DNA of 64,000 bases from Zopfochytrium polystomum (taxonomy: Eukaryota > Chytridiomycota > Chytridiomycetes > Chytridiales > Chytridiaceae). The position numbers were made by a program, and so were the translations under genes. This document shows, piece after piece, positions 25,440-35,689 of the stretch. Numbering within the stretch: the first letter of the stretch is position 1; each line of letters starts with the position of its first letter. Under the pieces are notes generated by a model. It was not told where the DNA came from. It ran no database searches and saw nothing but the letters and a program-made list of their open reading frames with translations. The DNA is taken from positions 1 to 64,000 of the forward strand of contig JAIVFJ010000247.1 of the NCBI GenBank assembly GCA_025765615.1, written 5' to 3'.

Positions 25440-26281
25440 TTGGTTGTTCCCATTTTTTTGGGCTAAGGAGATCGATTGCCACACTGTGCTGCCCTCACCG
25501 CCGTTCTTAATCAAAGAAAACGGGTTGGCCACACGACACCATCTGAGAGCAAGCTTGCGATGCAGATTCTTCAGGTCGCTGCAATTCGGTGGGAGGTCTT
25601 CTCCTCGCCACTCCAGGTGCCAATGCCAGGCACGTGCGGTTGTACAGGAGACGAAACTTCGACCAGCTTCCAGAGGGGGTCAACCACGACGATCTGCGGC
25701 GACCCTACGCTTCGCTGCGATTTTTCAATCTTTTACCGTCCGACGTCGGGGTGGTGCATTCCACCACCGATGGGAGCGAGGGCTTGCAGTGTGGGGAAGC
25801 AACCAGCCGTTGGACGATCGCGCGGTTTCATTCCCGGCGTCGCTGCGATCCCGGGAGACGAGGAAGCCGCGGACGGTGGTGCGTTTGCGTTCGACGCATT
25901 CGGGAGCAACTGATCACCCAACCTGACGTGGTTCGGGATGAACTACTACGGGATCGAACTTTGGCCTGCCCGCCACCACATGCCACATGGACTGACCTTC
26001 GTTCGACGCTCGTGCAAGAGGCTGCTGCTGCGCGCGGGATAGGCCGGCCGCCGCCGATCGTTTCCGCCCAGCTCGTCTTGACGAAACCGTTCAAATATCT
26101 TTTTTTTTTTCCGGCTTGCGGCGGGCCAGGGACTCCGATCCAACACGCTAACAATCAAACAATCGCCAGATCCATCACCGTCACGCCTTGCGAACTCGGA
26201 TTTGAAGGCTCAAACGCCTTCCATCTGTCTCCTTCTGCGAAGTTGGCATCCGTGCGATTTTCCAGCCGAGACATTAAATAA
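25440..26281 (+). pseudogene. Unrecognised coding-like region, possibly decayed
   Basis: Three overlapping plus-strand frames each show protein-like stretches: VLNQRKRVGHTTPSESKLAM (25500-25560), then ARHVRLYRRRNFDQLPEGV and DDLRRPYASLRFFNLLPSDVG (25630-25750), then GFIPGVAAIPGDEEA, and LTWFGMNYYGIELWPARHHM (25920-25980), ending SAKLASVRFSSRDIK at 26281. The switches do not coincide with good splice sites, which suggests an old gene with indels. No family was recognised. The interval 25223-25440 before it contains nothing clear. Confidence 0.3.
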
Positions 26282-26455
26282 ATGCCTCACCTGCTCGTCC
26301 ATCAAATTTGCCTGCTAATTGACCTGGTACTCACGAGTACAGAAGGTGACCGCGCGAATCCGTGATGGTGCGTTCGCAGAGTTGGGAAGGTGCACCCACG
26401 AGCTGTGTGGTTTTGTATTCGCATTTTCCAGCAAAATCGATTCTGACAACAAACC

Positions 26456-26464
26456 AAAAAAAAA

Positions 26465-26481
<17 letters not shown>
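26456..26481. repeat. Poly-A tract beside the Harbinger element
   Basis: A run of about 24 A followed by AAAAG repeats, ending about 25 bases before the left Harbinger end. It is outside the element. Confidence 0.85.
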
Positions 26482-26495
<14 letters not shown>

Positions 26496-26541
26496 CAAAA
26501 CAAACATTAGGGATCCCTCTGGCCTCCGGCAGGGCGTTGCC

Positions 26542-26556
26542 AGAAAGTTCCGGAAT
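26542..26556. promoter_or_regulatory. Heat-shock element in the left Harbinger terminus
   Basis: Three contiguous perfect pentamers, aGAAa gTTCc gGAAt, overlap the inner inverted repeat and lie about 205 bases upstream of the transposase frame. Three alternating nGAAn/nTTCn units form a canonical HSF trimer site. Function is inferred. Confidence 0.6.
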
Positions 26557-27633
26557 TTATAATTGAAATTTAGAACCCCACCGACAGCCGACCAGCCTTG
26601 ACAAGGTGTGCCGTGATCGAGCAACCGCCAGAAGCTGCTGCTCCAGTTGCAGACCACCGCATACAATCGCGCACAACTGCGAATTTGCTGATCACTGGAG
26701 CTCATTGACGACGAGAGCGAGGACGACATAGACGCAGCGCTCTTAAAAAGCCTTCAACAATTGGAGTCAACACAGTACATCAGCTCAAGAGGGCCATACA
26801 ATCAGTTGGATGCAACAGAGTTTGTTTCGAATCTGCTGGAGAATCAAGACGACCTCACCTTTCAAGAGGAATTTCGAATGGCAAAACCAACCTTCCAGCA
26901 CCTCTTTCAAGAGGAATTTCGAATAGCAAAACCAACCTTCCAGCACCTCTTGCAGCTTATTGGGAACGATGAGTGTTTCATTTCAAAAGGGCATCGACCG
27001 CAGCACCCAGCAGTACTTCAAGTTCTTTTGGTTTTGAACAGGCTAGGTCACAATGGGAACAGTGCATCATACGGACGGCTTGCACGAATAATGCAAGTTT
27101 CTGCTGGTGGTTCAATTGCGAATTTCACAGATCGTGTTTGTGGTGTCATCAAGCGACGATTGAAAGGGGATTACCTCAAGTGGCCTGATGCTGAAGAGCG
27201 CAGACTGGTGAAGCAGCGAATTCAGCAGCAATTTCACTTCCCAAATTGTCTTGGCTTCGTTGACGGAACGCTTTTTCCCTTAGTTCAAGCCAACGTATTG
27301 TGGTGAGGACTTTTACAGCGGAAAGGGCTGTTACACAGTGTCAGGCATCGTAGTTTGCGACGATACACGGAGAATTACCTATATTTACGTGGGCTGGCCT
27401 GGGTCAACGCACGACCAGCGAATTCTAGCCAACTCGCAAATGTGCCAGCGGAAGGAAGAGCACTTTGCTCCAAACGAATACGTTCTTGGAGATTCTGCTT
27501 TCACTGTGGATTTGCATTGTATCCCTGCTTTCAAGAAGCCCCCTCGTGGTGGCTTGTCTCGGGATGAGGAATTCTTCAACACTCGACTTGGAGAAGCAAG
27601 AACAACCATTGAGCACGCCATTGGGATCATGAA

Positions 27634-27981
27634 TGTCAGGAACAGGGCAGGACAAGGCAGACAAGGAACTGAGAGGAGTGATGATTGTATTGGAAACAAT
27701 AATTCACTTGAGGGATGGGACAGGTCCCCCATCCCCCTCTTATACCTTTTGAGAGTGTTCCTTGTCAAGACTCAAAGAAAGTTCCAGAAAGAGCAATTAG
27801 TAATACAATGATACCAATGATACCAATGACAACAAGACAAGTCAGGAAAGCAAAGAAGGTTCCAGAAGGTTCCACAAGGTTCCATGAAGGAAAGTTCTAG
27901 AAGGTTCCAGAAGGTTCCAGAAGGTTCCATGAAGGAATGTTCTAGAAGGTTCCAGAGGTTTCCAGAGGGTGATTCATAACA
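27634..27981 (-). mobile_element. Solo LTR inside the Harbinger transposase
   Basis: A 348-bp insertion starting TGTCAGGAA and ending TTCATAACA, flanked by identical 5-bp ATGAA repeats (27629-27633, 27982-27986). TG...CA ends and a 5-bp duplication identify a retrotransposon LTR left after recombination. Read on the minus strand it has an ordered promoter layout: heat-shock element arrays first, then GGTATAAGAGG (about 27738-27748), then the remaining third. No internal retrotransposon of this type was seen elsewhere in the window, and it is unlike the copia LTR at 37967. Confidence 0.85.
27776..27953 (-). promoter_or_regulatory. Heat-shock element arrays in the solo LTR
   Basis: Perfect alternating nGAAn/nTTCn pentamers occur in four runs: 3 units at 27776-27790, 4 units at 27854-27873, 7 units at 27894-27928 and 3 units at 27939-27953, joined by degenerate units built from the same AGAAGGTTCC word. 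Established knowledge: HSF binds such inverted GAA arrays cooperatively, and LTRs with HSEs can be heat-activated (for example ONSEN in Arabidopsis). Whether this LTR responds to heat is inference. Confidence 0.7.
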
Positions 27982-30087
27982 ATGAAGGGTCGGTGGCAAA
28001 TCCTCAAATGCGTGAGAATTCGAGTCGAAACTGTTGAAGACCTTTTGGAGGTCAACACTACTGTCGAAGTATGTGCTATTCTTCACAACTTTTGCCTCGC
28101 AGATAGTAGCGATGATTTTTATCAGGAGGAGAGTGAGCTTCAAGAGGAAAACGACAACAACGAGGGCGTTTTATTTGGCCAACATGTGAATGTTCGAAGG
28201 GCTCGAACGCCAGGGGAGATTCGCCGACAAAGGCTGATGAATACTCTCCTTGAGGAGTTTGTGTAGTGGTACTGTTATCTGAAATAAAGGAATGATGGAA
28301 GAATACTCTGTGCAATGGAGCGCATCACTCAAAAATGGGGAAGTCAGTTTGAAGCAGGTGGAGGAAAGGAAGAAACGCAAAAACGAAAGAAGAGGCAAAG
28401 AAACAAAAAACGCTAAACTAATCAGTGTTCAACATTCGGAGAGCCTCCTCCACGTCCAGATGAAATTCTTCTTGAAGCTGTTTCAAAGCCCGCATTCGAT
28501 GAAGCGCATTTTCGATCCGCAGGCCATTTGTCTCGTACTCTTTTAGCTTTCTCTCTGCTTCCAAGACTTGCAGTTCCCTCTGGTGCCTAGCCTCTTCCCG
28601 CTCAAATCGCTTTGAGTCCAAGAGCACTCGCTGAAGTTCGCATTCCATGCGACGCTTTTCCATCTCGAGGTGATCCTGGTCAAGACAGAGCCTCTTCTCT
28701 CCACGCTCCTCGGAACCCTGCGTCAACGAGTCCAGTACATCAGCACCACTGAGCCCTCGACGGCCTGGCATCTGTGTATGACAGTCTTGATCCAAGGAGC
28801 GACGACGAGAAGGCTGCGGTGACTCAGGTTCAGAGTCTCCCATCTCAGAACAGCAAGAAGCTGCAGCTGACGAAACTGCTGCTGACAAAGCTGCAGGTGA
28901 CGAAGCTTCCTGCAAAACTGAAGACGTCGAACCCTCTGATGTCAAACTTGTAGACGACGCTTGGCTTTGTTCCTCAGTGCGAATACGCCCAACAGAGTTG
29001 GCAGATCCAGGAGTGTGAGACTGTGCTCTCTAAATCCTCACCCTGGACTATGGGTGGCAAATAGAGCAATGGCCTAAATACCAATCCTGAAGAGTGACAA
29101 AGGGCAAAAAGGAGATGTCTAGGGGTCACTAGACAGGACAATGTATTTGGAGTCTTAAGAAGCCCAAGAAACACAAAGAAACCCTCTTATTACACAAAGA
29201 GAAGACTCTCACACTCAGACCAAAGGCAACTGTGAAAAGGTGGCACACTAGCAAAGAATGTGCAGGGTTCTCTGGTCTATGACACAGAGTGGGCCCAATG
29301 GGAGGCAAAAGCCAAAGCCAAAGGGGACCGGGAAATCCGGTAACAATGCTGGAGGTGCAAGATGCAACAAGCTCCAGGGAGCGGCACTAAGTGCAGCACT
29401 CCAATCCAACTGAAGAAGACAAGAGAGTGGGGAGGAAAGTGGCCAGACCCCGGTCTGTTGGAGCCACCACCACCATGGAGCAAGGCTCCCTCTCTGTCAA
29501 AGACAAGCCCTAAGTTGGAGGGGGTTGAACACAGAGGGCAAACACAAGGAACAGTTAGTGTGCAGAGGTGTCTGTTAAATTAAATCAGAACTGTTTTCCA
29601 CTTAACAGGACCAGACACAACTTGTCTCACTCCAAGGAGAAGTTCCAACTCAATCCAAGGAGGGGGCACACAGGGGTGGGAGACAGTGGGACTCTTCTTA
29701 CTTCATCCTACTAGGACACAGACATCTGCTTCACCAAGCCAGAGGAATTCCCTATCTTAGAAGCAAGGAAGGTTAACACCCACTCCCTCACCCAAATGTG
29801 GCACCATGACATCACAGGCATTAATCTGAGAGAAAGAGGGTCTGAACCCAGTGAAGACCAGGCCCACCAGAGGCCACAGGAGCCAACAACCAGGGAGGAG
29901 GGGGCATACCTGAGAGACCATTCCTGCAGCAGTACCTGACCAGACAGCTCATTCATATCCCCTTGAGAGACCTGGATTTGACTAGATGTATTGACAGGAA
30001 CCTAGAGGCACCACCACAGATTTACCCTCCATCCTTCCATCACCAAGTGGCTCCTACCCAGTCCAACCTAAACAGCATGCAGAATTG

Positions 30088-30160
30088 GTGAGGTGCACTG
30101 GGGCTTGAACCCAGCACACTGCCATCATGGCCAAGAGGACTTCAACCTCCTGTCACACAC
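30088..30160 (-). other. tRNA-like module 1 (T-arm/B box)
   Basis: The minus strand has a perfect 5-bp T-arm, CTGGG-TTCAAGC-CCCAG, which is a good RNA polymerase III B box (GGTTCAAGCCC). The rest of a cloverleaf is weak: no convincing D arm. Read as a tRNA-derived SINE head or decayed tRNA, not a functional tRNA. Confidence 0.4.
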
Positions 30161-30867
30161 CAGGGGACTGCCACCCCCAGCTCTACATACAGTCAGGAAG
30201 AAAAGGGCAGGCAAGGGACTTCAGGCACAGGTTCTCACAGTCAACAAGATGGGGGGCAGCTGCTTAAATAGGAAAGGGTTGGAATCACCAGGGTGAAGGA
30301 AGAAGGAAGGGAAAAGAGGGGAAAACATATACAAAAGAACAAAACAATAAATAAAACAGCAAAGAAGAGAGAGGAGGAGTGAGTCACCAAACAATGGGGC
30401 TGAGCCATCAAACAAGGAAGACAGCTCAGAAAATCATGGAGCATTTCTTGGCATCAGCTGCCAAGAAAGATGGAGGAGATGGAGAGAGCTGGTTGGTGCA
30501 AAGAGGAAGACAGTCACTCTCAGCCACACAAGAAAGAAAAGACACAGACAGAGACAACAAGGAATAAATAAAAGAGAAAACAGGAAAAACAGGAAAAACA
30601 GAATAAATTACTAATTGGAAAAATAAGTAAAAATCACCAATGAAAAGATAAAGAAAAACCCTGTGATCTCATACCCTTTTGTGAGGTATTACATCATGGT
30701 AGCAGGTGGTAGAGCTTGTTAGCTCTGCCATCATCTTGTTAACTCTGTCCATCTGGGCTTAGCACTTCTCCCACAGAAGTGTTTCAGTCCTAAGTCATTT
30801 CCAAAAGTGAGGGGCCATTGGCCAGGCATAGTAGGACTTTGCATTTCTGCCCAGTCTGTCAACTAGC

Positions 30868-30935
30868 ATGTCTCAAACTTGGCACCTTCCCAATTGAAGG
30901 GAGCGCTCTAACCACTGAGCAAGGGAGCCTTGTAT
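30868..30935 (-). other. tRNA-like module 2 (D arm/A box)
   Basis: The minus strand reads GCTCAGTGGTTAGAGC, an excellent D arm and A box, followed by a 4-bp anticodon stem TCCC-TTCAATT-GGGA (nominal anticodon CAA, Leu). The T-arm is degenerate and no matching acceptor stem was found. A tRNA relic or SINE head rather than an active gene. Confidence 0.5.
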
Positions 30936-31929
30936 CAGCAATTAGAATCAAGACTGAGTCTTTCTGTCTGCAACATCGCCAATAATAAATAGTAATAATA
31001 AATAAAAATAGTAGAGCTCAGAGGCAGACAGATGGAGCCAGTCAGAGGCCGTATGGAAACCCAATAAATAATAAGAGAATAGGAATCCAAGCCTAGTCAC
31101 GTTTTGCCAGCAAAACGTGGGTTGAGACAGGGTGGTAATCCTCACAATTACCAGTTAAAAAGTGGGTATACACTTAATTTATTTGAGGTCACAGGCTCGA
31201 CAGCCTGTCGTCCTCACAGGAGTGCTTGAGCGGTTGTCACGAGAAGAGGCAGGCAGGGATTGACCAGCTGGGTGTCTGTGAGTTTGGACTGTGTGTGCCG
31301 TTGGTGGAGCGCGGGTTTGAGATACAACTTGGTCGCTCTCATTGGTGACAGGTGGACGACTGCTCAATCGCTCGCCCATCACAGGACTGAGGGTGTCCCA
31401 AAAAGGGCAGCGGCGCAAGATTTCTTTTCAGATGAGATCCTTGGAACCAGCTCCTCCAGCGTTGAGGATGCCTTGGCTGGTGTTGTTTTTTCCAGTCCAC
31501 CGCCGTTATGTACGACTTTTCCAAGTCTTGAATCTTGTGGCGTACATGCTTGTTGGTCCTGCTTGGAAAACCTTTCTCGCGAAGAAGGTTGTTCACTTCA
31601 GTGCAAATGACCTCCTTGGTTTCGCCCACTGCACCTCCTCCTTTCCAGCGTTGGTAGTTGCCAAGTTTCTCAATCCAGTCGAGAACAACGCTGATGGCTG
31701 AAACGCCCTGTGGACCATTTTTTAAAGTGTTTTCTTTGGTCTGAGGTCGTATCGTCTCTCACCGGGGTTGTCGAAGAAGACGATGGGGTGGGGGGCGGTG
31801 GCGCTGGTGTGGAGGAAGATTGTGTGTTTTGACATGGCTCCGGCAACTGGCAACCAGCAAACCGCAGGTTTTTTTTGCCGGAGCTTGCCGTGCGCAATTA
31901 TTGGGGACAGACCAGCAAGGACCGGTGCC

Positions 31930-31949
31930 GGAACTTTCTGGAAAATTCC
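31930..31949. promoter_or_regulatory. Heat-shock element in the right Harbinger terminus
   Basis: Four contiguous perfect pentamers, gGAAc tTTCt gGAAa aTTCc, upstream of the minus-strand second gene and overlapping the inner inverted repeat. Mirrors the three-unit site at the left end, so each gene of the element begins near one. Confidence 0.6.
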
Positions 31950-31972
31950 GGTCAAAATTGAGCATCCCTATT

Positions 31973-32748
31973 ATGAAGAACAAGCTGGGGGGCAGGGGAA
32001 AGCGACAAGCCTCTTCTGACAGGGGCAATGGAATGAAGAGAGGGAAAAAAAAAAACCCCCCACGTCCCACCCCGCAGTCGTTGACTATGTGCACTGGAAT
32101 TTTTTTTCAGCTGTGTGCGAGGGCGTCCTCATTGCTTATGTGCAACAGAAAGCTGAAGCTGACCAAAAAAAAAAAGGGATGGTGAGTAGAAGGCATTGAT
32201 CGTTGTCAGTCCTCAAGACTGACCTGCTTTTTCCAGGGGCCCCCAGGAATGGCCCAAAAAACACCAGGTTCCTGCAAAATCCACCCTCACACACCTGTCC
32301 CATAAGTAAAAACCAGTCAAAAACGAGAAATTTCCGGTGACCGCTGGAAGTTCCAGTGGCTCACCAGAAAGCAATGTTTTTGCTAGCTTTTTTGAAGGAG
32401 AATTCTGTTGCCATTAGTGTGGGAAGGCGTTGGTGCGCAACACTCACTGCGTCCAATGGCGAACCGCACAGTCACAAATGAATTTTTTACATTTTTTTTC
32501 CCTTGCAGACGGCAGACAGACGGTGAAGGAATCCTTCGTCTGTTTTGGTTTGTTTTTTTCCTCTTTATTTTTCTTCTTTCCCTCGCCTTTTGCCCTTTCT
32601 GGTTGCTGTGCCCCCCTGACCAAGGATGCAGACTCACAGAAGGCGAAAACACGAGCGACAAAGATAGTGTTACAAGAACAGGCCTTGGACACAAAATAGG
32701 TGCCACTGGAATGACTGCAAATAAAAGAAAGCGTATCAGCAGCTTCAA
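31973..32748. other. Intergenic, low-complexity
   Basis: Flank of the Harbinger element with short A- and T-tracts (32050, 32170, 32490, 32550-32580). Open frames here have skewed composition and no recognisable domain. No gene is supported. Confidence 0.45.
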
Positions 32749-33428
32749 TTAATCTTCGGAAATTGCAAGTAAGGTTGCAACACGCTTCTCCAGCGTCGCC
32801 AACGGATCAACTCCAGGCAGGTCTCGAAATCTGATTAGAGTGCAACCATCTGTTTCGACGAGATAGCACCATTCGTGGTATATTTCGGTGAGAGACAAAA
32901 CGTAGTCACACGCTTCAACTGCAAGATTAAATTGTCAATGGCGGCAAGTCTTGCAAGCGAGAGTTTAGTCAACTTACGGAGAGAGAGGGAAGTTGGGTGG
33001 AAGACTGTTTTAGTGTACTGGGCAACATCCCGCATTGTTTGTTTCTCCTCGTGATACGACTGCAGGAAAAGAAAGGCGCAGTCGGTCTGTTTCAGAACTA
33101 TTTTCCAGTCATATTTCCGAGCTAACCATGTAAGTCCACGGGCAACTGTTGAGAATAGCGCGGCGCTATATGGCTGCAGCGCTAAATGGCTGCTTGTTGA
33201 TAATCAGCACCTTTTTGCTGCATTTTCGTTTGCGGGGACATATCCACGAAACGTGTAAATAGAAAGCATTTCACGATGACAATCGAGAGCCAGCATACCC
33301 GCTGAAGTATTTCTACTCTCGTTGAGGTTTCTTGTCGGGGGTGTCAGAAGGAATATTTCGCGACTCGCAGGTTTGACATGATGGCCTGCCGCATTTACAT
33401 CAGCTCTCGTATTCGAAGCATCGCCCAT
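32749..33428 (-). CDS. Uncharacterised protein, 3' exons clear
   Basis: Not recognised. The last exon (32918-32749) encodes LEACDYVLSLTEIYHEWCYL and ends LLAISED; a 59-nt GT-AG intron (32977-32919) joins it in phase to an exon reading ALFSTVARGLTWLARKYDWK, TDCAFLFLQSYHEEKQTM and TVFHPTSLSL, which begins near 33190. Upstream, MGDASNTRADVNAAGHH starts at 33428 and runs to NENAAKRC near 33210; the join between these two parts is unclear because it needs a frame change or very short intron near 33200. The composition is that of an ordinary soluble protein. Lies just past the Harbinger element, on the opposite strand to the W-repeat gene that follows. Confidence 0.5.
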
Positions 33429-34120
33429 TTCATCGAATGCCCAAAGTCGCTGAATCTGACGAGACTGAAGTGTGTTTGTTGATGACCCAATTTACCCACA
33501 CCTTCGAACTCAATCCACTGGGTATCTTTCGGTGTGGAATTTCCGGGACTGTCGCTGGATCAAAGTTTGCATTCCACATAATGCTCTTCGCTTCCGTGGT
33601 TCTACCAGAAGCAGAGAAGCTCCGGCAGTTATGCTCAGCACTTTCGAAATGACTTCACAACCAAGTGCGAAACTTGAGAAAAAAAGCCTCCACCGTCGCC
33701 ACCAGTCTGCCACGAAACTCATCCCTTCGCCTGACAAGCTACTCATATGACGGCCGATATTCAGGTGTCATTGGCTTCCCCCTGCTGCCTCGCCTCTCCT
33801 AAATTTAGCTTAATAGCTCTCCGTCGTAAACAACGAAATCAACAAATGATTCATTTCACGGTCAAAGGTGAGCGCCCGATACAGCAATACCCTTCTGGAA
33901 AGATCTCTGCAATTTGCTCGAGATTGCTCCACATGAAGGAGTGGGCGGTCTCGACCTCCATGTTTCGCTGGATGCGGCCAAGCTTTGAAGGTGGCAAACC
34001 GGTTTTGAGAAGCAAGGAGGGAGAAGGCTAGCTCCAGGGCGGTGAAGTGGGTTTCGAGGAGTTTGTAAGATGGAGGCAGGGGAAGGATGACACTGTCGCC
34101 GTAAATTCTGGCAGAAAAAA

Positions 34121-34699
34121 GGTGATCAAATGGTGGGTGGCGAGCGGGCTCGAGCTCAAGTATAGGAATCGATCGTGGACCGGTCCACCGCGCTCGAGCA
34201 TGTCGCGACACTGCAGTTATTGAAAGACAGCGGGCTTCCGCTGAAGTACTCTGAACGCGGGATCGATGAAGCGTGCGCGGTGCACGATCTCGACACACTG
34301 CGATGGTGGAAAGAGAGCGGCCTGGAGATGAAATTCTCGCACAGGGCGCTGGACGCGGCGAGCAACTCTTCCAAAGGAGTGAGAGTGCTGAATTGGTGGC
34401 GCGACAATGGGCTCGAGTTCAAGTACACCGGAAGCGCTTTCCGCGGGGCATCCTGGTTCGGCGCCGTCGAAGTTCTGCAGTGGTGGAAGGACAGTGGGTT
34501 GGAGCTTCGGTACAGCAGATACGTGCTTGGGTATGCGAAGCACACGAGAGTGTTAGACTGGTGGAAAGATTGTTCTGGCACTGACCTTGTGGAGCAGATT
34601 TTGAGGGATCAGGTGTATAAGCAGGAGATCCAAGAGCGCGCCAGGCGATTGGGGAAGCCGGACATCGCGCAGTGGTGGGAGAATTGCGGATCTCCATGA
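34121..34699 (+). CDS. W-repeat (ankyrin-like) protein, 5' end uncertain
   Basis: Built of roughly 33-residue units, each with W-W-K/R-D/E-S/N-G-L-E-L/M-K-Y/F-S: VIKWWVASGLELKY, TLQLLKDSGLPLKYSERGI, TLRWWKESGLEMKFSHRAL, VLNWWRDNGLEFKYTGSAF, VLQWWKDSGLELRYSRYVL and VLDWWKDC. A C-terminal segment follows (LVEQILRDQVYKQEIQERAR ... IAQWWENCGSP) and stops at 34697-34699. The pattern resembles ankyrin-like solenoid proteins expanded in chytrids, often behind an F-box. The first unit is one frame away from the rest (shift near 34163), so the N-terminus is either lost or mis-sequenced. Function unknown; protein-protein interaction is likely. Confidence 0.7.
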
Positions 34700-34939
34700 G
34701 CAAAATTGACGTGAGCGAGGATTAGGGCATCCAACCGTTTCTACCTTGCTGTACAAATTTATTTTTCACTTCTCGTGCGTTGCAGGGTCCTCGATGTTGG
34801 GAGAAGATTGAAAGAAAAGAGGGAGCTCGTATGCAGCCGGGGAAAACCCTTTCAACAATACTAAAAATGTGAGTCGTGCGTGTTTGGTCCTGTAGTTGGG
34901 ATAGTTATTAATATGCTGCACAGTCGATGACGCCAAACT

Positions 34940-35203
34940 GGAATTCTTGAAGGGCAATCTAACAAGTTCAATGTCAGTGAGTCTCCCATCACTCCATCAA
35001 GTCCAGCCTCCCATCCTCGCGGGCAATATCTCCGAAATTCTGCTTGGATAGCGGATCATTCAGAACGGGTTTCGCATCTCCAGACGGCTCCTTCCAAGAG
35101 CGAAGGTATTCACTTGAAACTCACTTGCACGCTTCGTCGATCGCAGCCTGCTGTTTGTCCTAAACTCGATCGCCCACTGCGGATCGTATCGATGCGGCAG
35201 AAT
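34940..35203 (-). pseudogene. W-repeat protein remnant
   Basis: Minus-strand pieces YLRSWKEPSGDAKPVL, LSKQNFGDIAREDGRLDLME and a damaged DPQWAIEF-like unit resemble the C-terminal part of the W-repeat family. Frame changes and a stop after DLMEW show it is a fragment. It abuts an LTR fragment. Confidence 0.4.
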
Positions 35204-35376
35204 ATCCTCAAAATTTGGGGCAGTGTCTTTCCTCCTGGAAGCAGGTGTGAGAGGAAACCAGCAAAAGAGAACCTCATTGAATAAATACCGCCCACCCAAA
35301 ATCATCTCCTATCCTTCTTCATATTCCTTTTACACAGTCACCCTGCTACTCTGCTGGTGGGCTTGAATTCCCATTA
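35204..35376 (+). mobile_element. Copia LTR fragment, 5'-truncated
   Basis: Clearly homologous to 38051-38245: shared TCCTCAAAATTTGGGG, GTGTCTTTCCTCCTGG, GAACCTCATTGAATAAA, TTACACAGTCACCC and the exact end GAATTCCCATTA. It is more diverged than the two LTRs of the copia element are from each other, and lacks the TATA-box stretch, so it is an older solo insertion. Confidence 0.8.
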
Positions 35377-35689
35377 CCTCTTGTGGCCGAGTCACAGCGG
35401 TTTATCAGAGGTGCCAAGGAACGGCCTACCACGTAGAAGCTGTTTCTTGTTCTGGGAACTCATCGCCCCACCACATCCGAATGCACATCCCGTACCAAGT
35501 TCCTTAAACAGGATGCTATCACGAAGCAGCGAAGAAGTACAATGGTCAAGAGCTCCACTTTCAGACCCCTTTGACAGGTTCTTGAAGCCTCAGGTTTCCA
35601 CCAGCGAAGGGTTTCCCTTGGAACTCTACTTCACGCGTTATCGATTCCAGCCTCTGTGTACTTCAGGGGTAGCCCGTTGTTTTCCAAAA

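Larger units (their letters stand above)
26761..28266 (+). pseudogene. Harbinger DDE transposase, interrupted
   Basis: Moves the surrounding element by DDE chemistry. Visible parts: a helix-turn-helix-like N-terminus (LFQEEFRIAKPTFQHLLQLI, partly duplicated in tandem at 26857-26950), FPNCLGFVDGTLFPL (first Asp), YVGWPGSTHDQRIL, YVLGDSAFTVD (second Asp), ARTTIEHAIGI (Glu), then after a 348-bp insertion MKGRWQILKCVRIRV, AILHNFCLAD and a C-terminus ending ARTPGEIRRQRLMNTLLEEFV at 28266. A frameshift near 27278 precedes the segment YCGEDFYSGKG. The solo LTR at 27634-27981 splits the frame right after the catalytic Glu. All catalytic residues remain recognisable. Confidence 0.88.
29030..31178. other. 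Foreign segment within the Harbinger element
   Basis: About 2.1 kb with composition unlike its surroundings: purine-rich on the plus strand, lower GC, with CACAG/CCAGG words and short AAATAA and CAGGAAAAA repeats (30545-30650). No long reading frame has protein character. Two tRNA-like modules lie on its minus strand (30088-30160 and 30868-30935), so it may be one or more SINE-type retroposons or a non-coding LTR relic. No clear target-site duplication was found at its edges. Confidence 0.5.
28418..31836 (-). pseudogene. Harbinger second gene (Myb/SANT-like), split by an insert
   Basis: Harbinger elements encode a Myb-like partner needed for transposase binding or import. The 5' half (about 31836-31179) reads MSKHTIFLHTSATAPHPIVF, then VVLDWIEKLGNYQRWKGGG, TKEVICTEVNNLLREKG and NKHVRHKIQDLEKSY: a trihelix/Myb-like domain. 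The 3' half (about 29027-28418) reads TSEGSTSSVLQEASS, a Ser/Ala/Glu-rich linker and a C-terminal coiled coil (MEKRRMECELQRVLLDSKRF and on) ending at 28418. The two halves are separated by about 2.1 kb; a possible splice acceptor (tttag) at the start of the 3' half means the insert might be removed as an intron. Tail-to-tail with the transposase, 150 bases apart. Confidence 0.65.
26509..31969. mobile_element. PIF/Harbinger DNA transposon with nested insertions
   Basis: Outer ends AGGGAT ... ATCCCT are flanked by ATT on each side (26506-26508, 31970-31972), a 3-bp duplication as expected for this superfamily. A perfect 14-bp inverted repeat, CCAGAAAGTTCCGG, sits about 30 bases in from each end (26540-26553 and 31928-31941). 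Inside, a DDE transposase gene (plus) converges on a Myb/SANT-like second gene (minus), the standard two-gene plan. A solo LTR interrupts the transposase and a segment of about 2.1 kb separates the two halves of the second gene. The element as it stands is not autonomous. Confidence 0.85.

Noticed and set aside
27841..27975. CRISPR-like or other prokaryotic repeat array
   Set aside because: Units are about 10 bases without spacers and form GAA/TTC pentamers inside a eukaryotic LTR; no cas genes.
30868..30935. A functional tRNA-Leu (CAA) gene
   Set aside because: Only the D arm and anticodon arm are good; no matching acceptor stem and a degenerate T-arm, so it was listed as tRNA-like only.
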